Of a stretch of DNA of 64,000 nt, positions 17,261 through 26,137 are shown in pieces; within the stretch, counting starts at the first letter, position 1, and the number at the start of each line of letters is the position of its first letter. Position numbers and translations under genes: made by a program. Source of the stretch: Desulfospira joergensenii DSM 10085 (GTDB lineage Bacteria > Desulfobacterota > Desulfobacteria > Desulfobacterales > Desulfobacteraceae); NCBI RefSeq assembly GCF_000420085.1, contig NZ_ATUG01000002.1, forward strand, positions 1,612,001 to 1,676,000, in the 5' to 3' direction. The notes beneath the pieces were generated by a model that worked only from the letters and a program-made list of their open reading frames with translations, was not told the DNA's origin and did no database searches.

Positions 17261-17335
17261 CTGTTTTGACTTTTTAAAATAAATCTGTACGCTCGGCTTT
17301 CCTGATGTAAAGATAAAGCATGATAAATTGAATAT

Positions 17336-17379
17336 GCGACCCGAATCTTGCTCAAATAATTGAGCAAGATTCGGGTCGC
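17336..17379. repeat. Perfect 44-nt palindrome (20-bp arms, 4-nt loop)
   Basis: The left arm (17336-17355) and right arm (17360-17379) are exact reverse complements and flank an ATAA loop. It lies between the divergent EamA and ada-like genes, 58 bp before the ada-like start. No T-run follows on either strand, so it is not a typical terminator. It may be a dimeric operator, a hairpin-forming regulatory site or the mark of a mobile element. Confidence 0.9.
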
Positions 17380-17437
17380 CGGATCAGGGGTGTCCGGCTA
17401 TACTGGTTCCATGAAAAATTTATGGAGGATAAATCAT

Positions 17438-18283
17438 ATGAACAATTGTTCACGACAGGCAGAGGATTATGAGCGCATTGAAAAGGCCATTCAATTTATC
17501 GAGGCCAATTTCAGATCCCAGCCCGGCCTGGAGGAAATTGCCGCCAGTGTTTATATGAGCAAGTACCATTTTGAGCGGATCTTTAAAAAATGGGCCGGAA
17601 TCAGTCCCATTCAGTTTAAACAATTTCTTACCCTGGACTATACCAAACAAAAATTGTCCGAATCGAGAAGCCTGCTTGAAACCTCCCTGGAAGCGGGGCT
17701 GTCGGGTCCTGCGCGGCTCCATGATCTTTTCGTTACTTTTGAAGCCTTCACACCGGGGGAGTTCAAGCGTCAGGGCAGGGGGATAAAAATCGATTACGGA
17801 TTTTGTCCGTCTCCTTTTGGAGAGTGTCTCCTGGCCATGACCGCCCGGGGGATCTGTCACCTGGGGTTTGTACAGGACAGCCGGGAACAAAGTCTGAAAC
17901 GGTTTTTTGACGCCTGGCCCGGGGCTCATTTTTCAGAGGACTCCGGTCTGGTTTTTCCGGTGGCGGAAAAGATATTCACCCCCGGACCGGAGGGTTCGGG
18001 CCCCTTTAATCTGGTTCTCAAAGGAACCAATTTCCAGATCAATGTATGGAAGGCCCTCTTGGCTATTCCGGCAGGATGGGTGACAAGCTACCAGGACATC
18101 GCGGGCCTGATCGGCCGGGCCATGGCTTCCCGGGCAGTGGCCGGCGCCATAGCCGTCAACCCGGTGGCATATCTGATTCCCTGTCACCGGGTGATTGCCA
18201 AATCCGGAAAAATTCACGGGTTTAGGTGGGGGGTGACAAGAAAAAAGGCCATGATCGGGTGGGAAGCTGCCAGGAGGGCTTAA
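17438..18283 (+). CDS. AraC-type regulator fused to O6-alkylguanine-DNA alkyltransferase (Ada-like)
   Basis: The 281-residue protein has an AraC DNA-binding domain (about 10-110; MSKYHFERIFKKWAGISPIQF), then a ribonuclease-like linker domain, and a C-terminal methyltransferase domain with the acceptor cysteine in IPCHRVIAKSG (about 247-257). It repairs O6-methylguanine by self-methylation. The N-terminal zinc domain of E. coli Ada, which senses methylphosphotriesters, is absent, so activation must differ. I chose ATG 17438 because GGAGG sits 9 bp upstream; the longer frame starts inside the palindrome. The alkA-like gene follows 2 bp later, so the two form an alkylation-repair operon. Confidence 0.92.
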   Translation: MNNCSRQAEDYERIEKAIQFIEANFRSQPGLEEIAASVYMSKYHFERIFKKWAGISPIQFKQFLTLDYTKQKLSESRSLLETSLEAGLSGPARLHDLFVTFEAFTPGEFKRQGRGIKIDYGFCPSPFGECLLAMTARGICHLGFVQDSREQSLKRFFDAWPGAHFSEDSGLVFPVAEKIFTPGPEGSGPFNLVLKGTNFQINVWKALLAIPAGWVTSYQDIAGLIGRAMASRAVAGAIAVNPVAYLIPCHRVIAKSGKIHGFRWGVTRKKAMIGWEAARRA

Positions 18284-18285
18284 TC

Positions 18286-19182
18286 TTGAAAGGGCATGAT
18301 CATTCAAAAGACCAATCCGAAGAAACGACATTTTTTCTGAAATATGACGGGTCCTTTGACTTCAACCAGATCCTTTCCTTTATGGAACCCAGAATATTGA
18401 CAGGCCTGGAAATCGTAAGGGACAACAGCTATGTTAGAACCTTCAGAATTTCCGGTGCCAAAGGGTTTCTCAAGGTGAGGGACAATCCGGAAATCTCTGC
18501 CCTGGAACTTCAGATCCGTTCCACCGGGGAATCATCCGGTATGGAGATTCAGAAGAGGGTACGGAAGATGTTTGACCTGGACAGGGATTTTACCCGGATA
18601 AACCAAAAATTTTCCTCGGACGGACTTTTATCCGGGGGAATGGTAAACGGGCATGTCCCCCGCCTGCCCGTTGCCTTTGATCCCTTTGAATTTATGATTC
18701 GGGCGGTCCTGGGCCAGCAGATCTCTGTTAAAGCTGCGACCACCCTGGCTGCCAGGCTCGCCCAGAAGGCGGGAGTCAGAACCGGCAGAGGGTTCCCCCG
18801 GGGCCTGGATTATTTTTTCCCCCTTCCCCGGGAACTGGTTAAACTGGAGATTGACGGCCTCGGCATCACCCAAACCCGCCAGGCCACCATTAAAGCCGTC
18901 TGTGAGGGACTGCTCAGGGGGCAGTTTGAACTCAAGGCCGGCCAGGATTTGGAACGGTTTCAAAGGCAGTTTTCCGCATTAAAGGGAATCGGGGATTGGA
19001 CGGTGAACTACGTTGCCATGAGGGGGCTGGGCCTGGCAGACGCTTTCCCCGGTTCTGACCTGGGCATTATCAAGTCACTGGCAAAAGACGGGGTCCGTCC
19101 TTCAAAGAGAGATATCATGGAATTGTCTGAAAAATGGAGGCCTTACAGGGCCTATGCTGCGTTGTGTCTGTGGAACTCCTGA
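18286..19182 (+). CDS. alkA: DNA-3-methyladenine glycosylase II (AlkA-like)
   Basis: The 298-residue protein has an AlkA N-terminal domain and a helix-hairpin-helix GPD glycosylase domain. The DNA-binding hairpin is LKGIGDWTVNYVAMRGLG and the catalytic Asp lies in AFPGSDLGIIKS. It removes alkylated purines in base-excision repair. The start is a TTG at 18286 with a perfect AGGAGG 8 bp upstream; the longer open frame starting at 18226 lies inside the preceding gene. Cotranscription with the Ada-like regulator matches the usual adaptive-response pairing. Confidence 0.92.
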   Translation: MKGHDHSKDQSEETTFFLKYDGSFDFNQILSFMEPRILTGLEIVRDNSYVRTFRISGAKGFLKVRDNPEISALELQIRSTGESSGMEIQKRVRKMFDLDRDFTRINQKFSSDGLLSGGMVNGHVPRLPVAFDPFEFMIRAVLGQQISVKAATTLAARLAQKAGVRTGRGFPRGLDYFFPLPRELVKLEIDGLGITQTRQATIKAVCEGLLRGQFELKAGQDLERFQRQFSALKGIGDWTVNYVAMRGLGLADAFPGSDLGIIKSLAKDGVRPSKRDIMELSEKWRPYRAYAALCLWNS

Positions 19183-19203
19183 CCCGGGTCTTTGGGGAGT
19201 GTA

Positions 19204-19758
19204 TCACCCCAGATAACTGATCTGCATGATGGCCCGGGCCGTACTCTCTCCCAGGCATCTGTATTTATGGGGGCGGTCCGCCCGGAATTGAAGAAATTCA
19301 TTTTCTTTGATCTTGAAGGCTTTTTCGTCCACCAGGATCTCCATCCGGCCTTTCACTACAAATACATACTCGTAAACATTTCCTTCATGGGGTTCTCCAA
19401 AGAAAATCGTGCCGGGATCAATCTCAATATAATAGGTTTCAAAAGATTGTTCCGGCTCAAAGGGAATCAAGGGAAAGAGTCGATAATGCGCGGATTCAGA
19501 GGTCAGGGGAGTACCGCCTGTAAATGAGCTCACCTTTGCCTCTACCGCAGGTCTTCTGAGCAGACTAGTGAAGGAGACTTTTAAACCATTGGCAATTTTC
19601 CATATGGTGGCAATGGTCGGGTTTGATTTTCCGGTTTCGATCTGGCGGAGCATGCTTTTGCTGACCCCGCTCAGCTCGGAAAGGCCTTCCAGGCTGAGGT
19701 TCCTTGCCTCTCTGATGCGTTTCAGGTTGTTGGAAATCGAATCTATGGGTTGTTCCAT
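19204..19758 (-). CDS. XRE-family regulator with C-terminal cupin domain
   Basis: The protein has 184 residues. The first 65 form a helix-turn-helix (LSELSGVSKSMLRQIETGKSNPTIATIWKIA), and the rest is a small cupin barrel (about 105-180; EGNVYEYVFVVKGRMEILVDE). Proteins of this plan usually sense an amino-acid-like or polyamine ligand and control a divergent transporter or catabolic gene. It is divergent from the LysE exporter, which is the obvious target. AT-rich inverted motifs lie between the two genes. Confidence 0.9.
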   Translation of the reverse strand: MEQPIDSISNNLKRIREARNLSLEGLSELSGVSKSMLRQIETGKSNPTIATIWKIANGLKVSFTSLLRRPAVEAKVSSFTGGTPLTSESAHYRLFPLIPFEPEQSFETYYIEIDPGTIFFGEPHEGNVYEYVFVVKGRMEILVDEKAFKIKENEFLQFRADRPHKYRCLGESTARAIMQISYLG

Positions 19759-19770
19759 ATCGCAAATTCC

Positions 19771-19828
19771 TTGACAATATATTGCACGGTAATTAATATA
19801 ACAATCATTTAGACGTTATATTGTATAT
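19771..19828 (+). promoter_or_regulatory. lysE promoter with ACAATATA inverted repeats
   Basis: TTGACA (19771-19776), a 17-bp spacer and TAATAT (19794-19799) form a plausible promoter for the LysE gene. ACAATATA overlaps the -35 box and its inverse TATATTGT lies about 45 bp downstream (near 19819-19826). The pair is a candidate operator for the XRE-cupin regulator. Confidence 0.45.
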
Positions 19829-19851
19829 CCTTTGCAGAACAGAATCAAGAA

Positions 19852-20466
19852 GTGAATATGGATATAGAAATTATACCGCTGGTTTCCTTTGTTTTCGCAA
19901 CCACCTTTTCTCCCGGGCCGAATAATATTTCCAGTGCGTCCATGGGCGTTACCTATGGATACCGGAAAACCGTCAGCTATCTCATTGGAGTGGCTTCCGG
20001 CTTTTTTCTGGTGATGATGGCCTGTGCCTTTCTTTCCAGCAGCCTTCTGACCCTTCTCCCGGCTTCGGAAAAATACCTGCGAGGGGTGGGTGCCGCCTAT
20101 ATTGTCTGGCTTGCCCTGGGAACCTTGAGATCTAAAAGTTCTTTCAGCGAAACCAGGGGAGCACCCAAAGCGTTTACAAAGGGATTTGTACTCCAATTGT
20201 TTAATCCCAAGGTGGCGGTGTACGGACTGACCCTGTTCTCCACCTTTCTGTCTTCGATTTCCGGGGATCTGTATGGCCTGTCTCTGTTTGCTCTTTGTTT
20301 TGCCCTGACGGCATTTATATCGATATCCACCTGGGCATTGTGCGGTGCGATGATAAAAAACAAACTTAAGAATGAACGATTCAGAAGGGGAGTGAATCTT
20401 TTTTTATTTTTACTGCTCCTGTATACTGCTGCGGATCTTTCGGGGATACTGAATATCGGATCTTAA
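19852..20466 (+). CDS. LysE/RhtB-family amino-acid exporter
   Basis: The 204-residue membrane protein has about six helices and the family opening FSPGPNNISSASMGVTYGYRKTV (about 17-39), matching the PGP signature of LysE/RhtB exporters. It exports amino acids or related compounds. The start is GTG 19852; ATG 19858 is an alternative. It diverges from the XRE-cupin regulator and is followed 19 bp later by a csaA-like gene. Confidence 0.9.
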   Translation: MNMDIEIIPLVSFVFATTFSPGPNNISSASMGVTYGYRKTVSYLIGVASGFFLVMMACAFLSSSLLTLLPASEKYLRGVGAAYIVWLALGTLRSKSSFSETRGAPKAFTKGFVLQLFNPKVAVYGLTLFSTFLSSISGDLYGLSLFALCFALTAFISISTWALCGAMIKNKLKNERFRRGVNLFLFLLLLYTAADLSGILNIGS

Positions 20467-20485
20467 CGACTAGAGGAGATAAAAA

Positions 20486-20824
20486 GTGGAAACCATAGAT
20501 TTTAAAGATTTTTTAAAAGTGGAATTGAGGGTGGGAAAAATCATCTCGGCCGAAGACTTTCCCCAGGCCAGAAAACCCGCCTATATCCTGAAAGTTGATT
20601 TCGGCCCGGACCTGGGAATTAAAAAATCAAGCGCCCAGATTACAGACCTTTATCAGCCCTCGGACCTGGTCGGCCGGCTGGTGGTCGCTGTGGTGAACTT
20701 TCCAAAGAAACAGATCGGCCCCATCATGTCGGAGTGCCTGGTGACCGGATTCAACAACGATAACAATGAAATCGTCCTGTGCGCTCCGGACCGGGATGTG
20801 CCCCTGGGGTCCAAGCTGATCTGA
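20486..20824 (+). CDS. csaA: CsaA-like tRNA-binding-domain protein
   Basis: The 112-residue protein is a single OB-fold tRNA-binding domain as in CsaA and the C-terminus of MetG: FLKVELRVGKIISAEDFPQARKPAYILKVDFG at the start and GFNNDNNEIVLCAPDRDVPLGSKL at the end. CsaA has chaperone-like and tRNA-binding activity. GAGGAG precedes the GTG start by 8 bp. It is probably cotranscribed with lysE, an association whose reason is unclear. Confidence 0.9.
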   Translation: METIDFKDFLKVELRVGKIISAEDFPQARKPAYILKVDFGPDLGIKKSSAQITDLYQPSDLVGRLVVAVVNFPKKQIGPIMSECLVTGFNNDNNEIVLCAPDRDVPLGSKLI

Positions 20825-21102
20825 AAAGGAGGTCGGGTTGAAGAAGGAGACCCGATAATGATAAACCGATCAATAGATATCTGCGTAATCTGCTGAAAAA
20901 TAAGGGGTATAACCGGATTCCATGCCCTGTCCCGGAATCCGTTTGTTTTGAATCACTATATAATGTATGGTTATCGTTCAGGTATAAAAGATATCAGTGC
21001 CGGAGCCGTCTTCATTGAGTATGTACAGAACCATATTCCCGCAATACGCTTTTGAGAAAGGAATGAAGCTCAATCCCTTTTCCTTTTCCCGGGATCATAA
21101 AA

Positions 21103-22566
21103 ATGGCTGAGGAGAGAAAACAGGAGTACAATCCCGTTATCCTTGGGTTTTCAGACCTGAAGGGCCCCATTGACATTCCCCTGAAAGAGGCCAGGGAAAA
21201 ATACGGCCGGCTGCCCAGCTCCTACGGGTTTGTCCCCCTGAAAAAAGGGAGAGAACCCAAAAAAGGGCTCAACCTTGAACTGGGTAAATTTATCCGGGAA
21301 ATTCTGGAAAACAGACAGTATAATTTTAAAGGAGAGGTCCTCCAATACTTTAAATCCTGGCACAGGGAGTACGGGTCTGAGTTCGGGTTTGACGTGAATC
21401 CCTTTTTAAATATGAATGATCCCGGGACCCTGGTGAAAATCGTCCAGGATAATCAGCCCCTGTTCCAGGATCTTCTAGACATGGATCTGAAGGCCTATCT
21501 CATTGAGAATCTCCTGATCCGCAAGGAGATCGTCAATTCAATCAAAAAAAAGGACCTGTACCCATCCGTTCAAAGGATTCTCAGGAAAAAAACAGCAAAA
21601 TTTGAAAGGGGCGCAAAAAGAAAACAGGCAGAGACGGCAGTGAACCGGATCTCCGCTATCCGGATTCTCAGGAAGATCGAAACCCTGATCTCCTCCTCCA
21701 TTATTTCACCGGATCGGGACAAGCTGACCGTCTATGCAGACGAGGTTGCCGGCCTGCTTCTGGGGCTGCCCCGGGAGATTGAACTGAGGGGTAGACAGGA
21801 CCTTCAGGGGATCCGGGGAAAGGGGATCGAGTTTGAATATGCCGCCCGGGACGGGTCTTACCTGAGTCTTGGGAAAAGCACAGGGGACTGCACGGCCGAT
21901 AAAAGGAATTTCCAGGCCGATACCAGCATAGAAAATATATTCTGGACCATTTTTTCCTGGATCCTGGATCAGAATTATCAGATTCTCAAGGTCTATTACA
22001 ACGGAGAGTTCATCATGAAGGTCCACATGCTCCCCCTTTATGTCAGTGACATGGGCACCTCTTCTTCAGGAGCAAGCAATTTCCGCCTCCAAAAAGGCGG
22101 TCACACCATCCTGGCCCTGGATGCCGTTGAAACCATCCGGGCTTTTAGGGACGATCTGCCCGAATTTAGCAAAGCCCCTCTTCTGGAAAAAAGGGAGAAG
22201 ATCTTTAGCTCGACCATGAAAAAGATCCTGGAACTCGCCGGAAAAATGGGAATAGAGAGAATATACGCAGAAAAGTTTTCCAATACGGCCTGGGTCAGGG
22301 AGATGTATGAGAATTATCCCGAGATCTTTCTCCATGTGGACCATATTCAGAAAATCGACCAGCTTGAGGATGTCTTTTCTCTGGCCCGGACGCTCTGTGA
22401 GGACAGAGGCCAGAAGCTTCCCGGGGAGGTGTTTATGGAAATTCAGATGAAAAACATCTACCTGTCTTCCCAAACCGGATCCCGGGCCCCGGGAGTGAAG
22501 TCCTTTGCTGTGATAAAGGGGGATCCGGGCCAGGGAATTCCCATGAACAAGGTCATCGGAGTGTGA
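21103..22566 (+). CDS. Uncharacterised 487-residue protein with a GDCTA motif
   Basis: I do not recognise this family. It has no signal peptide or membrane helix. The basic N-terminal third is charged and helical. The middle (about 240-345) looks like a compact fold: YAARDGSYLSLGKSTGDCTAD, then IENIFWTIFSWILDQNYQILKVYYNGEFIMKV, then THTILALDAVETIR-like strands. The strict GDCTA at about 261-265, Asp and Cys next to Thr, is a candidate active or binding site. A short reading frame of 15 codons (ATG 21063) overlaps its start codon and may couple translation. It stands alone between csaA and the two-component genes. Confidence 0.7.
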   Translation: MAEERKQEYNPVILGFSDLKGPIDIPLKEAREKYGRLPSSYGFVPLKKGREPKKGLNLELGKFIREILENRQYNFKGEVLQYFKSWHREYGSEFGFDVNPFLNMNDPGTLVKIVQDNQPLFQDLLDMDLKAYLIENLLIRKEIVNSIKKKDLYPSVQRILRKKTAKFERGAKRKQAETAVNRISAIRILRKIETLISSSIISPDRDKLTVYADEVAGLLLGLPREIELRGRQDLQGIRGKGIEFEYAARDGSYLSLGKSTGDCTADKRNFQADTSIENIFWTIFSWILDQNYQILKVYYNGEFIMKVHMLPLYVSDMGTSSSGASNFRLQKGGHTILALDAVETIRAFRDDLPEFSKAPLLEKREKIFSSTMKKILELAGKMGIERIYAEKFSNTAWVREMYENYPEIFLHVDHIQKIDQLEDVFSLARTLCEDRGQKLPGEVFMEIQMKNIYLSSQTGSRAPGVKSFAVIKGDPGQGIPMNKVIGV

Positions 22567-22705
22567 ATCCGCGGGTTTTCTCCCTGGTTTATTCGAATAT
22601 CCCTTGACATATGCGGGTTTAGAAGAATAATGTTCTGCAAAAGAGCAAAAATGTGCGTGAATGCAGAAAAGGGCCTGGCAGCCCCGGTTTAAAAAAAGGA
22701 ACCCC

Positions 22706-23080
22706 ATGTCCCAAAATCCCAAACAATTTTTGATTCTTGACGATGAAGAAACCATCCGTCAGAGCATTGCCGCTTTTATGGAGGATGAGGGATATCAGGT
22801 ATTCCAGGCGGAGAGTACCGAGCAGGCCCTGGGGATTCTCAGGGCCCATCAGATTGGCGAGGCCGTGGTGGACATCCGGCTGCCCGGGGAAGACGGGAAC
22901 ACATTCATGCTGGAAGCCAGAAAAATAAATCCAAATATCAAATTTGTAATTCACACAGGCTCGGCAGATTATATTCTGCCGGATTCCATACGCAGGCTCG
23001 GAGTGACGGATGAAATGGTATTGATCAAGCCGGCCGCGGACCTGAGTGTCCTGTGCGACCTGTTAAACCGGCAGAAATAA
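22706..23080 (+). CDS. Stand-alone response-regulator receiver domain
   Basis: The 124-residue protein is one REC domain. The acidic pair is in LILDDEE (about 9-15), the phospho-acceptor is D56 in VVDIRLPGEDG, and the Lys is in LIKPAAD. There is no output domain, so it acts through protein contacts. The start ATG 22706 has AAGGA upstream. It lies 33 bp before a REC-histidine kinase and heads a run of four signalling genes. Confidence 0.9.
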   Translation: MSQNPKQFLILDDEETIRQSIAAFMEDEGYQVFQAESTEQALGILRAHQIGEAVVDIRLPGEDGNTFMLEARKINPNIKFVIHTGSADYILPDSIRRLGVTDEMVLIKPAADLSVLCDLLNRQK

Positions 23081-23113
23081 CGGCGTTTCGATCAGGGGGA
23101 CAGTGGGGAAACC

Positions 23114-24343
23114 ATGGATGGGAATACCAGGAAAATTCTTGTCATAGATGACGAGGTCTATGTCCGGGACAGCATCATCGGCTTTCTGGAAGACTCTGAT
23201 TTTGAAGTGATTGAGGCAGAAAACGGCAGGGACGGGCTGGAAAAATTTAAAGCCCATGACCCTGATCTGATTCTCTGCGATCTTCGCATGCCGGAGATGG
23301 ACGGTCTTGAAGTCCTTGCCCATGTCACTGAGAAAAAGAGTGAAACGCCCATTATCATCGTTTCCGGAGCCGGGAACATCTCCGACACGGTGGAGGCCCT
23401 CCGGCTGGGGGCCTGGGACTATATCATCAAACCCATCCATGATATGAACGTCCTTGACATCGCCGTGAACCGGGCTCTGGAGCGGAAAAGGCTGATCCAG
23501 GAAAAGGCAAAATACCAGCAGGACCTGGAAAAGGCCAACCGGGAACTCAATGAATCCCTTGAAACCCTTGAGCAGACCCGGGACCAGCTGGTCCAGTCTG
23601 AGAAAATGGCCGCCCTGGGAGAGCTGGTGGCCGGGGTGGCCCATGAGATCAATACCCCGGTGGGGGTGGGCGTGACCGCCGCCTCTTTTCTGGATGTTAA
23701 GACCCGGGAGTTCAGTGAACTCTATGAATCCGGCCAGTTGAAACGAAGTGAGCTGGAAGAGTATCTTACAGTCGTGGGAGAGGTGTCCAACTCCATTCTC
23801 ATCAACATGGAGCGGGCTGCGGAGCTGATCTCCGGATTCAAGCAGGTGGCTGTGGATCAGTCCAGTGAGAGCCGGCGGGTATTCAACCTTGAAGAGTACA
23901 TCAATGAAACCCTTTTAAGCCTCAGACCCCGGTATAAGAAAACCGGCCACTCCATCCATGTGGAGTGCGACCCGGCCATTGAACTCAACTCTTTTCCCGG
24001 GGCCGTGTCCCAGATTCTGAACAATCTGATCATGAACTCCCTGATCCACGGCTTTCAGGACATGGAGCGCGGCCGGGTGGATATCCATATCAAGGCAGAA
24101 GAGGGAAATGTGATTTTCATCTACCGGGACAACGGGTGCGGGATGGATGCCCGGCAAAGGGAAAAGGCCTTTGATCCTTTTTTCACCACCATGAGGGGAA
24201 AAGGGGGAACCGGCCTGGGCATGTCCATTGTGTTCAATCTGGTGACCCAGACCCTTCAGGGGGGGATCGTTCTGGAAACCGAGCCCGGACAGGGGGTATG
24301 CATCACCATGAGGTTTCCGGAAAGTATTCCTGAAGACGAATGA
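23114..24343 (+). CDS. REC-histidine kinase hybrid
   Basis: The 409-residue soluble protein has an N-terminal receiver (phospho-acceptor D56 in LILCDLRMPEMDG), a coiled coil (about 118-165), a HisKA-like H-box (AGVAHEINTPVGV, H177) and an HATPase domain with NNLIMNSLIHG, DNGCGMD and GKGGTGLGMSI. The order REC-kinase suggests that phosphorylation of the receiver by another kinase, or by the small REC just upstream, tunes kinase activity. No membrane segment. It is immediately followed by a membrane histidine kinase gene, 3 bp away. Confidence 0.92.
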   Translation: MDGNTRKILVIDDEVYVRDSIIGFLEDSDFEVIEAENGRDGLEKFKAHDPDLILCDLRMPEMDGLEVLAHVTEKKSETPIIIVSGAGNISDTVEALRLGAWDYIIKPIHDMNVLDIAVNRALERKRLIQEKAKYQQDLEKANRELNESLETLEQTRDQLVQSEKMAALGELVAGVAHEINTPVGVGVTAASFLDVKTREFSELYESGQLKRSELEEYLTVVGEVSNSILINMERAAELISGFKQVAVDQSSESRRVFNLEEYINETLLSLRPRYKKTGHSIHVECDPAIELNSFPGAVSQILNNLIMNSLIHGFQDMERGRVDIHIKAEEGNVIFIYRDNGCGMDARQREKAFDPFFTTMRGKGGTGLGMSIVFNLVTQTLQGGIVLETEPGQGVCITMRFPESIPEDE

Positions 24344-24346
24344 TTC

Positions 24347-25363
24347 ATGCAGATCCTCAACCCTTCCAGATGGTATCTTCACCCTGTGTTTATCTTTGCC
24401 TGTTCCATCTTTGCCCTGGCCACCTTTCTGGTTCTCACGGTCAGCCTCTACATGGAGATCACCTCCGCCCTTGAAGTCATTATCTTAAAGTTCAATATCG
24501 ATCCCAAGATGATTTTCCCCTCCAAGACCGGGATGACCATCATGGTGCTCAGCCTCTTGATCACCGTGGTCCTGGCCGGGATCCTGCTGGCCTTTATCTA
24601 CTATCAGAAAACCATGAACCTGTTCCGGCTCCAGCACAATTTCATCTATAATTTCACCCATGAACTGAAGACCCCGGTGACCTCCCTGAGGATCTATCTG
24701 GAGACCTTTATCCGCCATCCCCTGGAGCCCGAAGATATCAAAAAATACAGTGAAAACATGCTGGAGGACATCAACCGGCTTACCGAGAACATCAACCGGA
24801 TCCTCAACCTGGCCCGGATCGAGAGCCAGAATTTCGGTTCAGATGTGACCCGGGACAGCCTGGTCAGTCTGGTTGAGAATTTCTGCGCCGGGAACGCATC
24901 CCTTTTCAGGGGCTGCCGGATCAGAATTTTAAATCCTTCAAAGGCTTTGTTTGAATATCCGGTCAATTTGTTTTTGTTTGAGATGCTGCTCATGAATATC
25001 ATATCCAATGCCATCAAGTATAATGAAAGTGAAGAGCCTGAACTCAAAATCGTGTTTAAAAGCTATCTCCAGAAGGTCACCATTGATTTTATCGACAACG
25101 GAATCGGGGTGGACCGCCAGGAGGCCAGAAAGATTTTCCGCAAATTTTACCAGTCCGGAGCGGAAGGACGCAAGACCGGTTCAGGCCTGGGTCTTTACCT
25201 GGTCTCCAGCATCGCCATGATTCACGGATGGCGGGTCTCCGTATCCAGTGACGGCAGGGGCAAAGGCTCCAGGTTCACCGTCACCATACCCCGGGCAAGC
25301 ATTGCCAACGTCAGGGAGAAAAAATTATGGAAGCGTCTGAAAAAAAGCGTATTCTGGTCATAG
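24347..25363 (+). CDS. Membrane histidine kinase
   Basis: The 338-residue protein has two transmembrane helices (about 13-37 and 62-86) with a very short external loop of about 25 residues. A HisKA domain (FTHELKTPVTSL, H105) and an HATPase (NIISNAIKYNE, DNGIGVD, GSGLGLYLV) follow. The tiny sensor loop suggests sensing within the membrane or through a partner. It overlaps the OmpR-type regulator gene by 37 bp, which makes them a cognate pair. Confidence 0.93.
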   Translation: MQILNPSRWYLHPVFIFACSIFALATFLVLTVSLYMEITSALEVIILKFNIDPKMIFPSKTGMTIMVLSLLITVVLAGILLAFIYYQKTMNLFRLQHNFIYNFTHELKTPVTSLRIYLETFIRHPLEPEDIKKYSENMLEDINRLTENINRILNLARIESQNFGSDVTRDSLVSLVENFCAGNASLFRGCRIRILNPSKALFEYPVNLFLFEMLLMNIISNAIKYNESEEPELKIVFKSYLQKVTIDFIDNGIGVDRQEARKIFRKFYQSGAEGRKTGSGLGLYLVSSIAMIHGWRVSVSSDGRGKGSRFTVTIPRASIANVREKKLWKRLKKSVFWS

Positions 25364-26058
25364 AAGACGAAACCCATATTGCCGAAGGGATTAAACTCAA
25401 CCTCACCCTGGCCGGATATGATGCCGTGGTGGCCGCCGACGGAATCGAGGGTCTGGACCAGTGGCGCAAATGGAAACCCGACCTCATTGTCCTGGATATC
25501 ATGCTGCCCATGATCGACGGGTTCTCCATCCTCAAAACCATCCGGAAGGAAGACGAAAAAATACCGGTGCTGATCCTGTCTGCCCGGGGGGACACCAAAG
25601 ACAAGGTAAAGGGGTTGCAATACGGAGTGGACGATTATCTGTCCAAACCCTTTGACCTGGAAGAGTTCCTGCTCCGGGTGGAACGGCTGATCAAAAAAAA
25701 GGGCTGGTATGAAAAGCCGGAGCCGGCAGACCGGACCGGGGTGTTTTCCGGGGATGTTTACCGGTTCGGCAGCAACCAGATCGATTTTGTGACATTTGAG
25801 GCAAACTGCCAGGCAGGTCTGATCATCCTCACCGAACAGGAGGCCACCCTGCTCAAGATCTTTATCGCCAACAAGGGCAAGCCCCTTTCCAGGGAGGTCC
25901 TGCTCAACGCCGGATGGGGGTATTCCACCGGCACCACCACCCGGACCGTGGATAATTTTATTGTCAGGTTCCGCAAGTATTTTGAGACAAATCCCAAAAA
26001 ACCTGAATTTTTCAAAAGCCGGCGCTCTGTGGGCTATATCTTTGATCCCGGAGAGTGA
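25327..26058 (+). CDS. OmpR/PhoB-type response regulator
   Basis: The 243-residue protein has a receiver domain (phospho-acceptor D57 in LIVLDIMLPMIDG; LSKPFD) and a winged-helix output domain (about 150-240) ending in FKSRRSVGYIFDPGE, where OmpR regulators typically have R-GVGY. It should activate transcription after phosphotransfer from the kinase encoded just upstream. Its target is unknown; the ECF operon converges on it. Confidence 0.94.
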   Translation: MEASEKKRILVIEDETHIAEGIKLNLTLAGYDAVVAADGIEGLDQWRKWKPDLIVLDIMLPMIDGFSILKTIRKEDEKIPVLILSARGDTKDKVKGLQYGVDDYLSKPFDLEEFLLRVERLIKKKGWYEKPEPADRTGVFSGDVYRFGSNQIDFVTFEANCQAGLIILTEQEATLLKIFIANKGKPLSREVLLNAGWGYSTGTTTRTVDNFIVRFRKYFETNPKKPEFFKSRRSVGYIFDPGE

Positions 26059-26137
26059 TCCCGGTTCTTACACCGGAAAATCCGACCTGTCAGATTCCGA
26101 TCCGGGAAGAGGTGAAAAGATCTTCAACAGCCAGGCC

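Noticed and set aside
17360-17437. Upstream TTG start for the Ada-like gene
   Set aside because: It begins within the palindrome and lacks a ribosome-binding site; ATG 17438 has GGAGG at the right distance.
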